DNA of 64,000 nucleotides from Strigops habroptila (lineage: Eukaryota > Chordata > Aves > Psittaciformes > Psittacidae), in assembly GCF_004027225.2 (NCBI RefSeq), contig NC_044298.2, forward strand, positions 868,001 to 932,000, written 5' to 3'. A model generated the notes under the pieces. That model made no database searches, was not told the DNA's origin, and was given only the letters and a program-made list of their open reading frames with translations. The translations under genes and the position numbers were made by a program. Of this stretch, positions 11,593 to 25,900 are shown piece by piece (positions within the stretch are counted from its first letter, which is position 1; each line of letters starts with the position of its first letter).

Positions 11593-12850
<1,258 letters not shown>

Positions 12851-13180
12851 CGCCGCCGCCAACGGGTCGCGCTGCCGTAAAGCGCCGCCGGGTGTCGCGA
12901 AGCGCCGGCAGATGGCGGAGCCGCTGGGTCCTAGGCCCCGCCGCCAAGGCCTCGGTACCGGAGCCCTTCCCCTCCCGGCCCCGGAGCGCGGCTCTAACCC
13001 CCACCCCGGGGCTCCGCTCCCCACCCGCAGCACGAGGCAGGGACAAGGGGATCCCGGTGCCCGGGGAAGAGCCACAAAAGGGAGGATATAAAACAGGGAA
13101 GGGGGTGGGGGGTGGGGGTGGGGAACGCGGTCCGTGCCCCAAAAAGAGGGAGCGAGGCCGGGAAGGGAGGGAGGAAAAGA
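12851..13180 (-). promoter_or_regulatory. HAX1: HAX1 GC-rich promoter region
   Basis: This GC-rich, TATA-less stretch lies between the HAX1 start codon and the UBAP2L poly(A) site. UBAP2L transcription ends at about 13185, so the HAX1 promoter is confined to roughly 300 bp. No exact start site can be given. Confidence 0.6.
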
Positions 13181-13201
13181 TGCACACATGACTTTGTGAT
13201 C

Positions 13202-13207
13202 TTTATT
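13202..13207 (-). terminator. UBAP2L: UBAP2L poly(A) signal AATAAA
   Basis: The complement of TTTATT reads AATAAAG, about 750 nt downstream of the UBAP2L stop codon. It implies a 3' UTR covering about 13185-13958, which includes A/T-rich segments near 13430-13560 and several purine-rich runs. Confidence 0.75.
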
Positions 13208-13958
13208 CTCTTTAGTGAAGCGCCCCCCCGCACAGGGGCTGCGTTTGGAACTGAAAAAGACAAGATCTGACTGCATAGAAAACAACCAAAAACCCCAACT
13301 CGGAGCCCAAAAGCAGAAGGTACTTACAGCGTGCAAGGGGAGGGGGGCGAAAGTAAACCAGGGGGACACCCCCTCCGGGGCAGCAAAGGGAGGGCGAGGA
13401 AATGAGAGACGTCGAGGACGTGGTGGGGTTTTTGTTTTTATATACAAGACACATTTATCCATTAAATTTAGAACACGGTACAAAAAAAAAAAGAAAAAAA
13501 CCACTTCAACTAATTCATCTTACAATGCTGTTCATATCAATTACTGTTCTTATCTCCTAATAATAAGGGGGGTTTGCTGTAGGCGACTCGCAGCTTCCAC
13601 TCCTTTGGATCCGAGAGGTTCTGGGGGGCAGCAGGAGGTGGAGGGAGGGGGGAGGAGAAAGGAGTCAAAACCAATAAAGGCCCCTACGGCAAACGGTTTG
13701 GAGGCTGAATGCAGAGAGAGGGGAGAAAAGGCGGGGGGGGGGGAGAGAAAACCAAGAAAAAAATACAAATTCTATATTACATACAAGAGGGAAAAGGTGG
13801 CTGAAGACAGAGGAGGCGGCTGCCGGCCCGCCCTGCTGGGGGGGCTGCGGGCTCGGGGCTGCCCCGCCGCTGGCCGCTCCTCCCCAGGACCCTTCGGCGT
13901 CAGGCTTGGTGGGATGCTCTTCCAGAAGCGAGTGGGGGGGCGAGGGGCGCCCCCGGCC

Positions 13959-16900
13959 TCAGTTGGCTCCCCAGCTGTAGCTGTTGTAGGCAGACTTGTT
14001 GGCCTGGGATTTCTGGGGGATGGAGCTGCCTTGGCTGCGCTGCCCGGAGCCGCTCTGCGGGAGGAGGAGGAGGAGAAGCGCGTGGTTATGGGGGGGGGAA
14101 GCGGGGCTGCCCCCTCCGGGCTCCCAACCCCAGCCTGCTCCGCAGGGTGCTGAGCCACGGGCGCTGCCGGCCCCGCGGGGCGCTCACCGAGCCACAGGAC
14201 CCTCCTCCCTCTGCTCTGCGCCTGCCTCCAGAGCAGCGCCGCGGCAGGAGCGCAGGCAGCGAGGGCCCCCACGGCTCGAGGGGGGGGGGGGGGGGGGGCT
14301 GCTGCAGGGCAGGGGGGGGGGAAAGGTGGGGAAAGGGTTGGAGCAGGGGGTGTGTGTCTGTGCGCGCGGGTGTGTGTGTGTGCACATACTGCCTGAAGGC
14401 CTCTCTCCTCGCCTCGCAGGGCCATGGGGGAGAAGGAAGGGGCTACGTGAGCCTGGGGGGCCTTAGGGGCAGGGGGAGACCCCAGGGCAAGTGCAATGCA
14501 TTATCAGAGAGGTTCATTACCTGATCTTCCTGCTGGCGTTGGCAGCACAGTATCATCTGCAAATATGGAAGCTGTTGCAGTACCAGGATATGTAAAAATA
14601 AAGGGACAAACTATGACAATAGAAATCCACGGTTAGACCTGAAAGCTACGGCGGGGTCGTGGCTGTGGCGAGTAACCCCTTTGCTGCTGGCCTGAAGAGG
14701 AACGGGGAGCTCAGGGCAGACCAGGCATGTCTGCGTGGAGGGGCACTACCCGACCCTACCTGGGTCCAGCCCGGCAGCAAGGGGGCTGTGCCGAGGACCC
14801 CCCAGCAGAGCACACCCCGGCCCTTCCTCACCTCGTCCTCTGCTCGGCCCTGTGTGTATGTGCAGGTGTGAGCATGTGCGTGTCACGCGTGTTCACGTGT
14901 GTCCGCCGCAGGGCGTGAGGGGAGGGAGGGAGAGGGGGGGGGGCCAGGGGAGCAGGGGGGGGGAGCCCTAGGAGATACCCCAGCAAGGGCCGGGGGCTGG
15001 GGGGCCGCTTACCTGCCCGTCCTGCTGCAGGTGGTGGTGGAGGATCTGCGAGTGGGGCTGCTGATGGGGGGTCAGGATGTGCATGAAGGGGGTGGGGGGA
15101 TAGGCCGCCGCCGTCGCAGGGTTGATGGGGCCGCCGCTGCCCAGCGCCGAAGGCAGGTTGAAGGAGGCTGCCGGGGTTCCAGTGTGAAATCCCTGCTTCT
15201 CGAAGGATTGCTGGGGAGGAGATGCCGATGGTGGAGAGTAAGGGCTGGGAGCTGGGTGGTGCTGCCCTGCCCCGGGCTGGCAGTGGGCCCCTTCCCAGCT
15301 CCACGAGTCACAGCGTGTGGAGCAGAGGCTCTGCCTGTGGCTCTTTCTGGGCTTGGAATTGCTCTAGGTTGGAAAGGCTGAGCATTTCCCCTCTCCCTGG
15401 CTGGCTGCTCCAAGGGGAAGAGACCTCATTGCCCAGGGAGGCTTCCTGGAGCACACTGCAGACACTAACCTGAGTTTTGGAGTAGACAGAGCCCGAGATG
15501 TCCGGCACTCCTGTGTTACTGGATGTCACAGATACACCTGGGGAGAAGGAAAGGCAAGTGAGCGTTGGGAAGCAGCAGGAGCTCCTGCTGCTAACACCAG
15601 CATCAGGTGGTGGAGAGCCCTACGGCTGGCAGCCAGGGAAGGGCTGGAGACAGACACGTCCTGGGCAGCAGGGTTTGGGCAAGGCCAAGCTGCAAAGGGC
15701 CTGCACCGGTGGAAGTTCTTTTGCTCTGGACATGAGCAGTTTCTGAATGCCTCCTGCTGCCACCCAGAGAAATGCACGTTCTTGAAGAGCCCAGAAAACA
15801 GCAATTCTGAGAAGAGCTGGGGGGATGCAGCAGACAGAGGAGGAAACAAGCTCCCAGCACGTAGCACAGTGGCAAGAGAACTCCTTGCGCGTCAAACAGG
15901 CGACTGCATGTAAAGGGGACTCAGCTGTGGGCTGGGATGGTTGGTGCAGCAAGACTGGCACACAAAGGTGTTGGGATGGAGGTGTTTCAAAGGTGGTGGG
16001 ATGGAGGAAAGCCTCAGCAATCGTTTAAGGCCCAGAAAAGGTGTTGAAATGAAAGAGGTTTGAAAGACTCGGCACCAGGGAGCTGGGACAGAGCTGAAGT
16101 ATCTTCGCAAAGGGAAAACTGTGTCCTGAAGGGCTCTGATGTAGTGAAAAAAGCACAGCAGGATTGAAAGGCTGGAAGAGGGACCCAAACCCAGGCAGAC
16201 ATTAACCAGTGGCACCAGTACTGAGACAAGTGGCAGGTTTGTGACGTCCTCCTATCTCTGAATCAAGGACACTTCTCTAGGAAGCACGGATCTGTCCACC
16301 ACAGGAGTCAAACCAGTCCCCAGGCTCCAATCCTGGACAATTATTGTTCTATTGATCACAGACAGGTAATGAAAAGAAAAGCCCCTGATGTAAGTGCAAA
16401 GCCCAACCCATCCAACCGCTGGGCACACCGGAAGGCACAGAGTGCTCTGTACTCCTCAAACCTGCTCCACACCTGGATGCAGAACAAGCCTGGGCCTTTC
16501 CAAGGAGAATCAAATCCCCCTGGGAGTTGCACCATGGCCATTTTCCTCCCTTACTGCTGGAGGCAGCAAGACAGCAGCCCCCTTACATGGCCAGAGAGAC
16601 TGGGAACTAACTGCAGTGTCAGTGCCTGCTGCTCAGGTAGATGCTGGGCCTCTTACCAGTGCTGTATCCATGAGAGCCATAGCCACTGGGCTGCTGAAAA
16701 GGGGTTGCTGATGCATTGACGCTGACATTCACACCATGCTGCTTGGAAGAGGTAGGAGCAACCTACAGGAAGGAGAGCAGCAGAGTGAGGAGAGGCCTCT
16801 CTGTACTGCCCCTGCTGCCCAAAATCCCCCAGCCTGCCCCCGGGGAACTCACAGGGAACACGGCGGGCCCGTACTGGAAGGTGCTGGGGAGCCCTGGTAC

Positions 16901-19900
16901 CCCTGTGTAGTAGGGCAGACTGGTGTAACTGTAGCCAGGAGGCAGCGCCGGGTTCAGGAACGTCTGCTGCGTGGTGTGGTGGGTCTGGGTCTGGCTCTGC
17001 TGCGGCTGGGCCAGAGTCGTCGCAGGAGCAGGGGAAGAGGCATCACCTCGGCCAAATTTGGTTAAGTCACCTGGAATAGAGGAGATGAGACTGAAGGAAA
17101 CTCCTGGCCCTCTGCAGCTCAGCCCAAAGGGGACGCACCCTTCTGATCAGCAGTGACTTGAATCAGCCCCCATCCTACAGCGACTAAGGACTTCAGCCCT
17201 AGCAGCTCTCAGACTCTTGCACACAGATGAGCTGTTAACTGCTGTCCTCATCCCTGAGGGGAGGGCTTCAGAGGGGCAGAGAAGCCCACAGCAGCTCCAG
17301 TGCTGCACTGCCCGATGTGCTAAACCACACTGGATCAACCACAGGAGAGCCTGGATGCGGGAGCTCTCCCTGAGCCCGCTCCCTGCAGCAGCAGCAGGCC
17401 TGAACACAGCTCAGCTCCCTCCAGAGCCAGACCCCAGGCCAGGGCAGCAGCCTGGGGGCTCTGTCCTACCTGCAAACAGCTCTTCATTGAAGGAAGAGTA
17501 GAATATCTTCCAAAGGAGGATGTGTGAATGGCCCCTATTCAGAGCAGGGCTCACACCTCCCTCTTGCTGGTGGCACTGAAGCAAAGGAGGCCCAGCAGCC
17601 CAGGCAGTGCCCGGGGGTACCTCCCTTCCCAGGCTGGGCACTACCTGAGGGCTTGGCTGCAGGGCTCTGGGAAGCTCCCTTGGCTGCTCTTTATGAGCTT
17701 GGCTCCTCCATGCAAACACTCCCACAGCAAGCCAGTGAATTTCCAGCTCCCAAGTGAGCCCAGGATAGCCACAAACACGGCACGTTAGCCACGCAGTAGT
17801 GCTGCACCCTGAGCTGGGCATTTCAGTCTCAGTATGCTGAGCACAAGCACTTCTGCACAAACAAGCTCCTGCTGAAGCAGGGAGGGAGAAGTGGTGCTGG
17901 GAAAAGATCCACTCACAAAGTGCAACAGTTCCTAAAGCACCTGAAAGCTCAGCACAACCTCTGCCCACTGGGGCTCTGCAGTGTGAGGAAATGCACCTAC
18001 CAAGGCTGGTGAGAGAAGCAAGAATTTAAGTGCTGAGAAACATGCTCCAGACCGAAGGCAGGGCAGGAGGCTGGTGCAGGCACTGGCACAGCAAACCAGG
18101 AGCCAGCAGCACAAACACCTGATGGGATATGCAATCAGAGCAGGCTTTTTTCTTACCAGAGTACGGATTGCTGCTCAGGCTGCCATCTCTTCCAGTCAGT
18201 GGGGTGGTGGGTGTAGGGAATGGGATGCTGTAGTAATCCTGAAGGCCAAAAACCAAAGAAGTTTGATGAGCTCAGTCCCAAGATGCAAAGCAGGAGCTTT
18301 TGGGAAAGAGGAATTTCTGGACCGCAGCCACTAAATGTGTTGGAGTATTGCAGTTCAATCAGCCACATGGAAGCTGATCACAGCCTACAGCAACCCCAGC
18401 TTCTTTCTAGCATGCACCATCCCCCTAATCTGGCTATTAGAAGAACCAGATAAGGTCTACTGGTATGCAAGTCCTGAAAGGGCCTGGACTTTCCCCTCCA
18501 CAGCACGAGGGACACGTGGTATTGCTTGATAAAACTTATTCTCACTATTTAGTCACTGCCTCTTTCAAGGCTCCGAGGGAAGCCTCTGCAACAGCTCACT
18601 GCGCCACTGGCAGGCAGAACAGAGAGCTCTGGCTCTGTGTTCCCTAGTCCCACCAGCAATGCCACCAGCCAGGGCTCCTAACTCCCCAAACACAAAGGAG
18701 CAGCTGAGTAACTCCTCACGATTGCATAGGGGCAGCCATGCAGCACTCCTCTGTCAGCTCCTCAGGACTACCTCACCTCTCTGCACACCCAAAGCACCAG
18801 CACCAGTGGAAGCAGCATGTCCCTGTACTCACCAACGGGAATCTTGTCTGGAGCATTTGCAAGTCATCATATCCATACACCTGTGGCTAGAAAAAAGAGC
18901 AGGAGATGACGTTAGGGACACAGACTAGATAAAGCCACTTACCTCGTTTTAGATTAAGCATTCAGATAAACGTGAAAGCCAGAAACAGATGAGCAGAGGC
19001 TACACAATTACCCAGGTGCAGGCAGCCAGCATTCACCACCACCAGACTGACACTGCCAAGAACCCTTTTATGTGCTGCTCAAATGAGGAGTGAGCACCAA
19101 CACCCAGCACAGTGCTCCAGACCACAAAGGCACTGACAGTGTTCCTCTAGAGATTATTCCAACACCAAAATCTGTCCTTATCTTCAGAAAAGGGTTGTGA
19201 TTTTGTGGCAGTCGCCAGCCCTGTTCTGACCGTGTGGCCTTTGTATATGCCATGTTGCTAATACAGCTGCACACCTTCACCAGCTGTGCTCTGACCAAGG
19301 GCTGTTGCTCCCCAAAGGATGGGGAGGCTGGAGAGAAGAGGCAGACAGAATCTGCTCGGGGGTGAATTACAGACATTTACCCCCATGGGTACACGGATTT
19401 CCTCTGTTACTATGGAAAACATGCAGGAAAACAGCAGGTTTTATGGAAAACAGTTCCCATCCAAGGCAGTCCTTCCGTGCTGATGTTTTTGTTTCTCTAC
19501 TATACTACATCCCTCCCTGCTAGCTGAAGACCGAGCTAGGAGGGACCTAGTGGCATGACCTGACTGCAAAGAGCTGGTTGTCCCACTCACCGGATAGGCG
19601 TGTAGCAACCCTGGAGCCATGATGTACGGATTAGGCAACAACGGTGGGACTCCAGGAGGCAGATTGGGAGGGGCTTTTCCTGGGAAAAGGAAGTCCCCCA
19701 GTGAAGCAAACAGCAGAAGCTGCCTCTCTTTGCCCCCGTCCCCTCCTCCTGTTCAGGAGTACCCAGGAAAATACCTGATGTTGTCGCAACGGAGCTGCGA
19801 GTCGAGGCCGTCACCGTGGAGTTACTACTGAGGCTGAGGCCCAGGCTGCTGACACTGCTGAGGCTGGAGGAAACGCTTACGACTGGTGGGGCGGCTGACA

Positions 19901-22900
19901 CTGTGCTGGAGGAGGTGGAGAAAGTGCTAGCAGAAGAATGGAGGCTTGCTTCACTCTCCACACTTGTGTGCTAGGGAAGGAAGGGAGAAGAGTCAGGGCA
20001 CCGGGCAGCTGGAACGGAGCGCAGAAACACTGCAGGACACCGTCCGCACCGGCCATTCGGGCAGCCTGCAAGGAACTTGGCTGCTGCAGGCTACAAAGAA
20101 ACCTGCTTTGCATCTGGCTGAAGTCCAAAGTCCTGACAGCAGCCAACCCCTAACGCTGCCGAGCCTCGCGTGTGGCTGTGTCCCAACACGTCTGTCTGCT
20201 GGAGGAGCAGGGCTCAGCACCGCATCTGCAGCAGGACACTGCCTCTGCTGCAGAAGCCAATGCCCGGGGACTCTGCACTGCAGGAGCTGCAGCAGAACAC
20301 ACATCTGAACAGGGGCACTTCAGCAGCTGCCAGTTTACTCTGACATCTGGCTGTAACTCTGCAGCACATTCAAGAGCTGCTACAGGCTCAGAAGCAGCTG
20401 ATGCTATGCCTGAAACAGGCAGGGTGTCAAAAGCCTCGAGACAGAGGTGCACAGACAGTGTTCTGACACAACCCCCTGCCCTCTCCACACGACATCCAAA
20501 CTCCAGCAGAACAACCAGCACCCCCGTCACAACCGCAGACCCTGCCAACGGGGGTACACAGCACTAGAGCACACCCAGACTCACCAGAAGAGTTGAAGTT
20601 GACGTTCGCCCAGAGGAGGTGGATGAGGACAGACTGTTCTGCTGGGTGGGTAATGTACTGCGGAAGGAGGAATAAAAGGTTGTCAAACCAAAGGGTGAGA
20701 GTCACCATTGGCAGCAGCAGCCCAGATCCCATTCCCCAGCTACTTAGATGGGATGATTCATATTGGTCTTCCCCACTGCATGACACAGACTCTGTTGTTT
20801 GCTCTAGTTCCTGCTTCTAGTTCTGCTCCTCCAGAACCCCCCCGCCGTGCTGGCTCACCTGCTGAGCTGGGCACTGGTCGTACTGGGGAGCTCCTCACTG
20901 TGGCTCAGGCTGCTCAGAGCTGTCGAGTGTTGGCTGGCTGTCGTCAGCAGGGATGATGCAGACACCCCATCGTTGAGAGGCGTGATGCTGGGAGCAGAGG
21001 GGGAATCTGATTTCACTGCGGGGCCTGTAGCACCTGCCAACGAAAGCTTTGCATTAGCAGCAGCTCCTGGAGGGCAATGCAGTGGTGAGGATCAGCAGAG
21101 CAGGGAGATCTGGGGCTTCCCTCACTGCTGCCAGCTAGTTACACACTTGTGACAGCACGATTGTGTTCTACTTCTCACTTTAGCCCAGCACTGCCATCAG
21201 CTCTGCAAAGAGCTTGAAGACCTTTAGATGAGGTCCCTTTCACAAAGAGGAAATTATTGTCACCAGGGAGTGACTCATCAAGGATCTCAGGGATCCGTCA
21301 GCTCAAAGCTGAACATCTCAAGGCAAAGAAATAATCCGAGTGGCAGCAATTAGTCCAGCAGGGAAAGGACTTGCTGTTAGCACAGATAAAGCTTTTCTTC
21401 CAAAGCAAAGGATGTGAGCAGTGCAAGAGACCCGGGACACGCAGAGCACTGAGAGACTCTTACCTTCGACAGCCTGGGTGGTTTGTAACGGCGTGGGTTG
21501 TACAGAACTGAAACCATTCTGAGGAAGAAGAGAAAAAGAGCACTGGGCATTGCAGCTCCTTTTCCAGAGGCACATCTAGTGCCACCCACACTCCCCCCTC
21601 ACCAGCATGTCACCACACTGGGGGGGGGTCTGTCCCAAGCTCAACCAGCCCAGTGCCAGCACGACCCCCAAATTGGAGCAAGCAGGGCAAGAAGTTCCTC
21701 TGCTGCTGGTAGTGAGATTGGCTCAAGAGCCCCAAGCCAAAACTGCTGTTACTGAACGTGTGTGCAGCATGCAAGAACTGAAGCCTTAAGACAAACCCAA
21801 ACCCTTAGCCTGAATGCCACTCTGCACAAGGTAATTAGGCATGACAGGACACATGGCCTGCTATCAACTTAACCACTCTTAACCCCGCTGGCCCAGCCCC
21901 AGGGATGTACCATAACTAAGGGCTCTGGTAGCAGACAGAAGAAAGCTCTCACAAGCCGTGTGGTGAGGCTTGGAGGATCACAGAAACACTTTAACCACCA
22001 CTCAGCTTCCCCCCAGCCAGAGCTTTACACACTGTGCTTACTCAGCCCAAAGGGTGAGCAAAGCCCTTTTCCTACCTTAGCCTGGGGCAGATCTTTCTGG
22101 GGCGAGGAGGAGATGGAATTTGGGTATCGCCTCGTCTGGGTGGATCTCTGTTCATACAGTGGTCCCTGAGCACTGTTCTGGGAGGTAAATGTTGCTGTCT
22201 GTATTGTGCTGCTCTGGTAACCAGACTCTTGGCTTTGATTGGATGAAACTGTGGATGAAGATTCACTGCTAAGGAAGAAAGCAAACAAGAAGAGTTAATG
22301 TTTCCCTCCAGCACAGCCCTGCTGGAAGCTGCTCGCACTGGAGACTTCATCTCAGCCTTCAAAATGAAGAGCCCCAGGCATCACACAAAGCAGCCAAGCA
22401 GTGAAACATACCCAGGGAAGGGCCACGGAAGGATGGTGGCACCTTGCAGCAGCTCTGCCTCACACACTGCTGTGCTCTGGGTGACGTTTCATGAGCTGCC
22501 ACCACTCAGGTCCCAGCACTCAAGGGACTGGCCACATACTAAGGGTCAGCCCAACAGAGGACTTTGCTTTGGCAAGGTATCATCATCGTAGCTACATCTA
22601 CTCCACTGTGTCAGAGAAGCATAGGATCATAGAATCCCAGAATGGTTTGGGTTGGAAAGGACCTTAAGATCATCCAGTTCCAACCCCCTGCCATGGGCAG
22701 GGACACCTCACACTAGACCATGTCACCCAAGTCACTGCTCAACCTGGCCTTGGACACTGCCAGGGATGGAGCATCCACCACTTCTCTGGGCAGCCTGTGC
22801 CAGCGCCTCAGCACCCTCACAGGGAAGAACTTCTTCCTTGTCTCCAACCTGAGCTTCCCCTGTTTCAGTTTGAGCCCATCACCCCTTGTCCTATCGCTCC

Positions 22901-25900
22901 AGTCCCCTGGTTTGCCAGGCAAAAAGCAGGACAAAAGTAGGAATCTGTCCTCCAGGACCAAGGAACAGTTGCACTGGGGATTCTTCTCCTGTGTTTCCAG
23001 CACCACAGTTAACTGCAGCAGGAAACATCTGCTTTCTGTGCAAGTGCCACAGGCCACTCAGGCAGAGAGCTGCCTGGATGAGTCTGCTGGCAACTTAGGC
23101 TTTGCTTTTGCATACATTGTCCCCCCTTTGTGACCACGGCACAGTCAGAAAGGGTCTACTAGTATGCAGCACAACTGAAGCCCACGGGACCAGCTAACCT
23201 TCCAAAGCTACCTGCTTGGATCCCTGTTCCCTTCCTTGTGCCTGCCCCTCACCTCGCCGTGCTGGTGTACAGGCTGCTCTGAGCCTGGCTCACGGCAGCA
23301 CTTGTTGTGGGTGTTGATTCATACTCCGCAAGAACAGGCTCCGAACCAAACTGCAATGCCCCAAACTGCAGGTTGAGCCCTGAGATATCTGCTGAGCCAG
23401 GCATTTCCACTGCAAGGGCAGGAATCTGCAAGGAAGGAACAGCAGAAAGGGTCAGTCACCCTCTGGGATCAGCACAGAGAACAACTTTAGTATCCACGTT
23501 TCCCAGCACATGATGGTAGCTCCAGGCTTGCATCATCTGCATGACACTGTTCAACCCAGGCAGGGAAGCTTTCTCCATCACCACCCCAAACTCCCTAACA
23601 ACAGGAAGGCCAAGCTCAGCCCCCCTGGATTGTTCTGGATCTCTGCCACAATCCAACATCTCCTTCCCCACCATCCATCCCCACCTTTGATGTTAACGAC
23701 GCCTTCTTCTTTTGCTGCTTCAGCTTCTGCTGAGCTGGCTGGGGACTGGATGACTGGTTGTCCGAGGAGCCTGGGGACATCTGAGGGACAGGATTGGCTT
23801 TGCTGGGCAGTGGGGAGGAGGAGGGTGCCGGCACGGTTGTGGAGGCAGTCACCACAGGTTGTTTCTCCTGCATGAACACTTCGATCATGGTTGAAGTTGA
23901 GGTGAAGGCCTGACGCTTGGTGAAGGGACTATGCACGGAAGAGTCTGTTGGGTTCTTGAGATCTACCAGGGGAGACAAGAGTGGAGTTAGTGAGGTTTGT
24001 TCCCTTAAAACTTCTGACACTTCAGACAATCAACCAGGCTGGAAAAGACCTTTCAGCTCATCCAGTCCAACCGTTCCCCAGCTCTGCCAAGGCCACCACT
24101 GCCCCATGGCACTGAGGGACCCATGGACACGGTGTGTGAGCACTTGCAGGGCCGGTGACTCCAGCCCTGCCCTGGGCAGCCTGTTCCAATGCCTGAGCAC
24201 CCTCTGGGGAAGGAATTGTTCCTCAGCTCCATCTAAACCTCCCCTGGTGTAGCTTGAGGCTGCTGCCTCTTGTCCTGTCACTTGTTCTATCACTAGGACA
24301 GCGCTTGAAACAGAGGCCATTTTCCTATAGCAAGAAATCAAACACACAAACTGAAAGAAATGGCCCTAGTACTGGCCCCCAGCAGGGCTCAGCATCTCAT
24401 CTGAAAAGCAGGAGCCTCTCAATCACTGTTTATTCCCTCACACCAGCCCAGAGGTAGAGTTACTTCTTGGCACTGAACAGTCACCAGAACTGCATTCCTT
24501 TAAATGATACCAGCAGGTCGGCATCTTGCCACTGACAAGTGGTGCTATTCAGGAGCTATTCCCTAGAGGTACCTGCTTTCAGACCTCTTCCCTGAGACCC
24601 AGCTTTCTATCAGGAAGTTGGGAGGCTCTTGGGAATGCTAGATCCCCGGCCCTGAAGCTGGCTGGAATGACCACGAGGCAGGCAGACAGATTCAACTGCT
24701 CCCAGTATAAAAGGAACAGGGAACGACCCACGTGCACTATTGCATTTCACTCCCTCAAACTTGCACCCACGGTCCTCCTAATTTCTCCAGCACAGTTGGC
24801 TTGGTTGTGAACTTGTGATCCCTCACACTGCTGCTTGCAGCAGTTCTGCTGTGCTCCCCCCTTTGGGGAGCCACACTGTTCCTTACCATACTGCACAAGA
24901 GACGAGGTCTGCGTAGTAGATCCCATGTCCCAAGAAGAAGCAGTGGTGCTCCCACCAGGCTGGGTGTGTTGAGCAGCCAGCTGAGCCAGAGCCTGGGCTG
25001 TCTTGAATTGCTCCAGGAACTGAGAACCTGTGGTACTGCTGCCTTTGGCCTCCCCGACATCTCCAAACCCTTTCCCCAGCATGCTCACCTGCAATTGCAG
25101 CAAGGAAATAACAAAGTCAGTGTCTCCCTTGGCTTGGAACTTGGCTCAGAGGACAGAGCCATCTCTGAACATAGGCCTGGACACTCTGTACCCTGCTGCT
25201 TCTTACTGGTGCCTCAGCTTAATGCTCTAGATGCACGCAGCCACGGCTGGCAAGGAGAGCTCATGCTTCTCTCACAGCCTTTCCTGCATGGGAGTGCAGG
25301 TACACTTCCCTCTTGCCCACATCAGGACATTTCACAGTGCCATGGAGGCTTACAAAGGAAGGGCTCTTTAAAGATGTACAAAGTTATTCCCTTGCATTGG
25401 GTGGCACTAAAGACAACCAGCAGGAGAACTGGGCTTTACCACTGAGGTGGTTTTGAAAATCCTTCATGAATTCTCATCACTAAGTGCACAACTGCTATTC
25501 CTCTTGCTCAAGTTACACAAAGCAGCACGTGCACAGGCCTCTGCCCGTTCCTGATGCACATTCGATGTCTCCTTCCTTCACCCATGAGCAGATGCCAGCG
25601 TCTCACCCCACGCCAAGCTCCCAACCATTTCAGCTTCTCAAACTGCTGGAATTTGCAAGCCCTGGACTACGAGAGTTTCTCCTTTCCTCTGAGCAGCAAA
25701 GGATCCTGTGCTGCAAGGCTGAAAAGGACAACGGGGGAGGGATCATCCCAATTATTTCTGATGAAGCTCTGGGCTTCATGCCTCTGTATTTAGAGAAGAC
25801 TGGCACATCATCCAAGGAGTGAGCCGGTGTCAGAACTGCAAGTCCCGTGTTGCCCAAACGCAGACAGAGCATGTCTGGGACACCCATACATTCCTAAGGT

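Noticed and set aside
13671-13676. AATAAA on the plus strand inside the UBAP2L 3' UTR
   Set aside because: Wrong strand: no plus-strand gene ends here, and UBAP2L runs on the minus strand.
16000-16250. Possible intronic snoRNA in UBAP2L
   Set aside because: I looked for H/ACA or C/D box pairs because human UBAP2L introns are reported to host small RNAs, but no convincing box and stem arrangement could be supported by eye.
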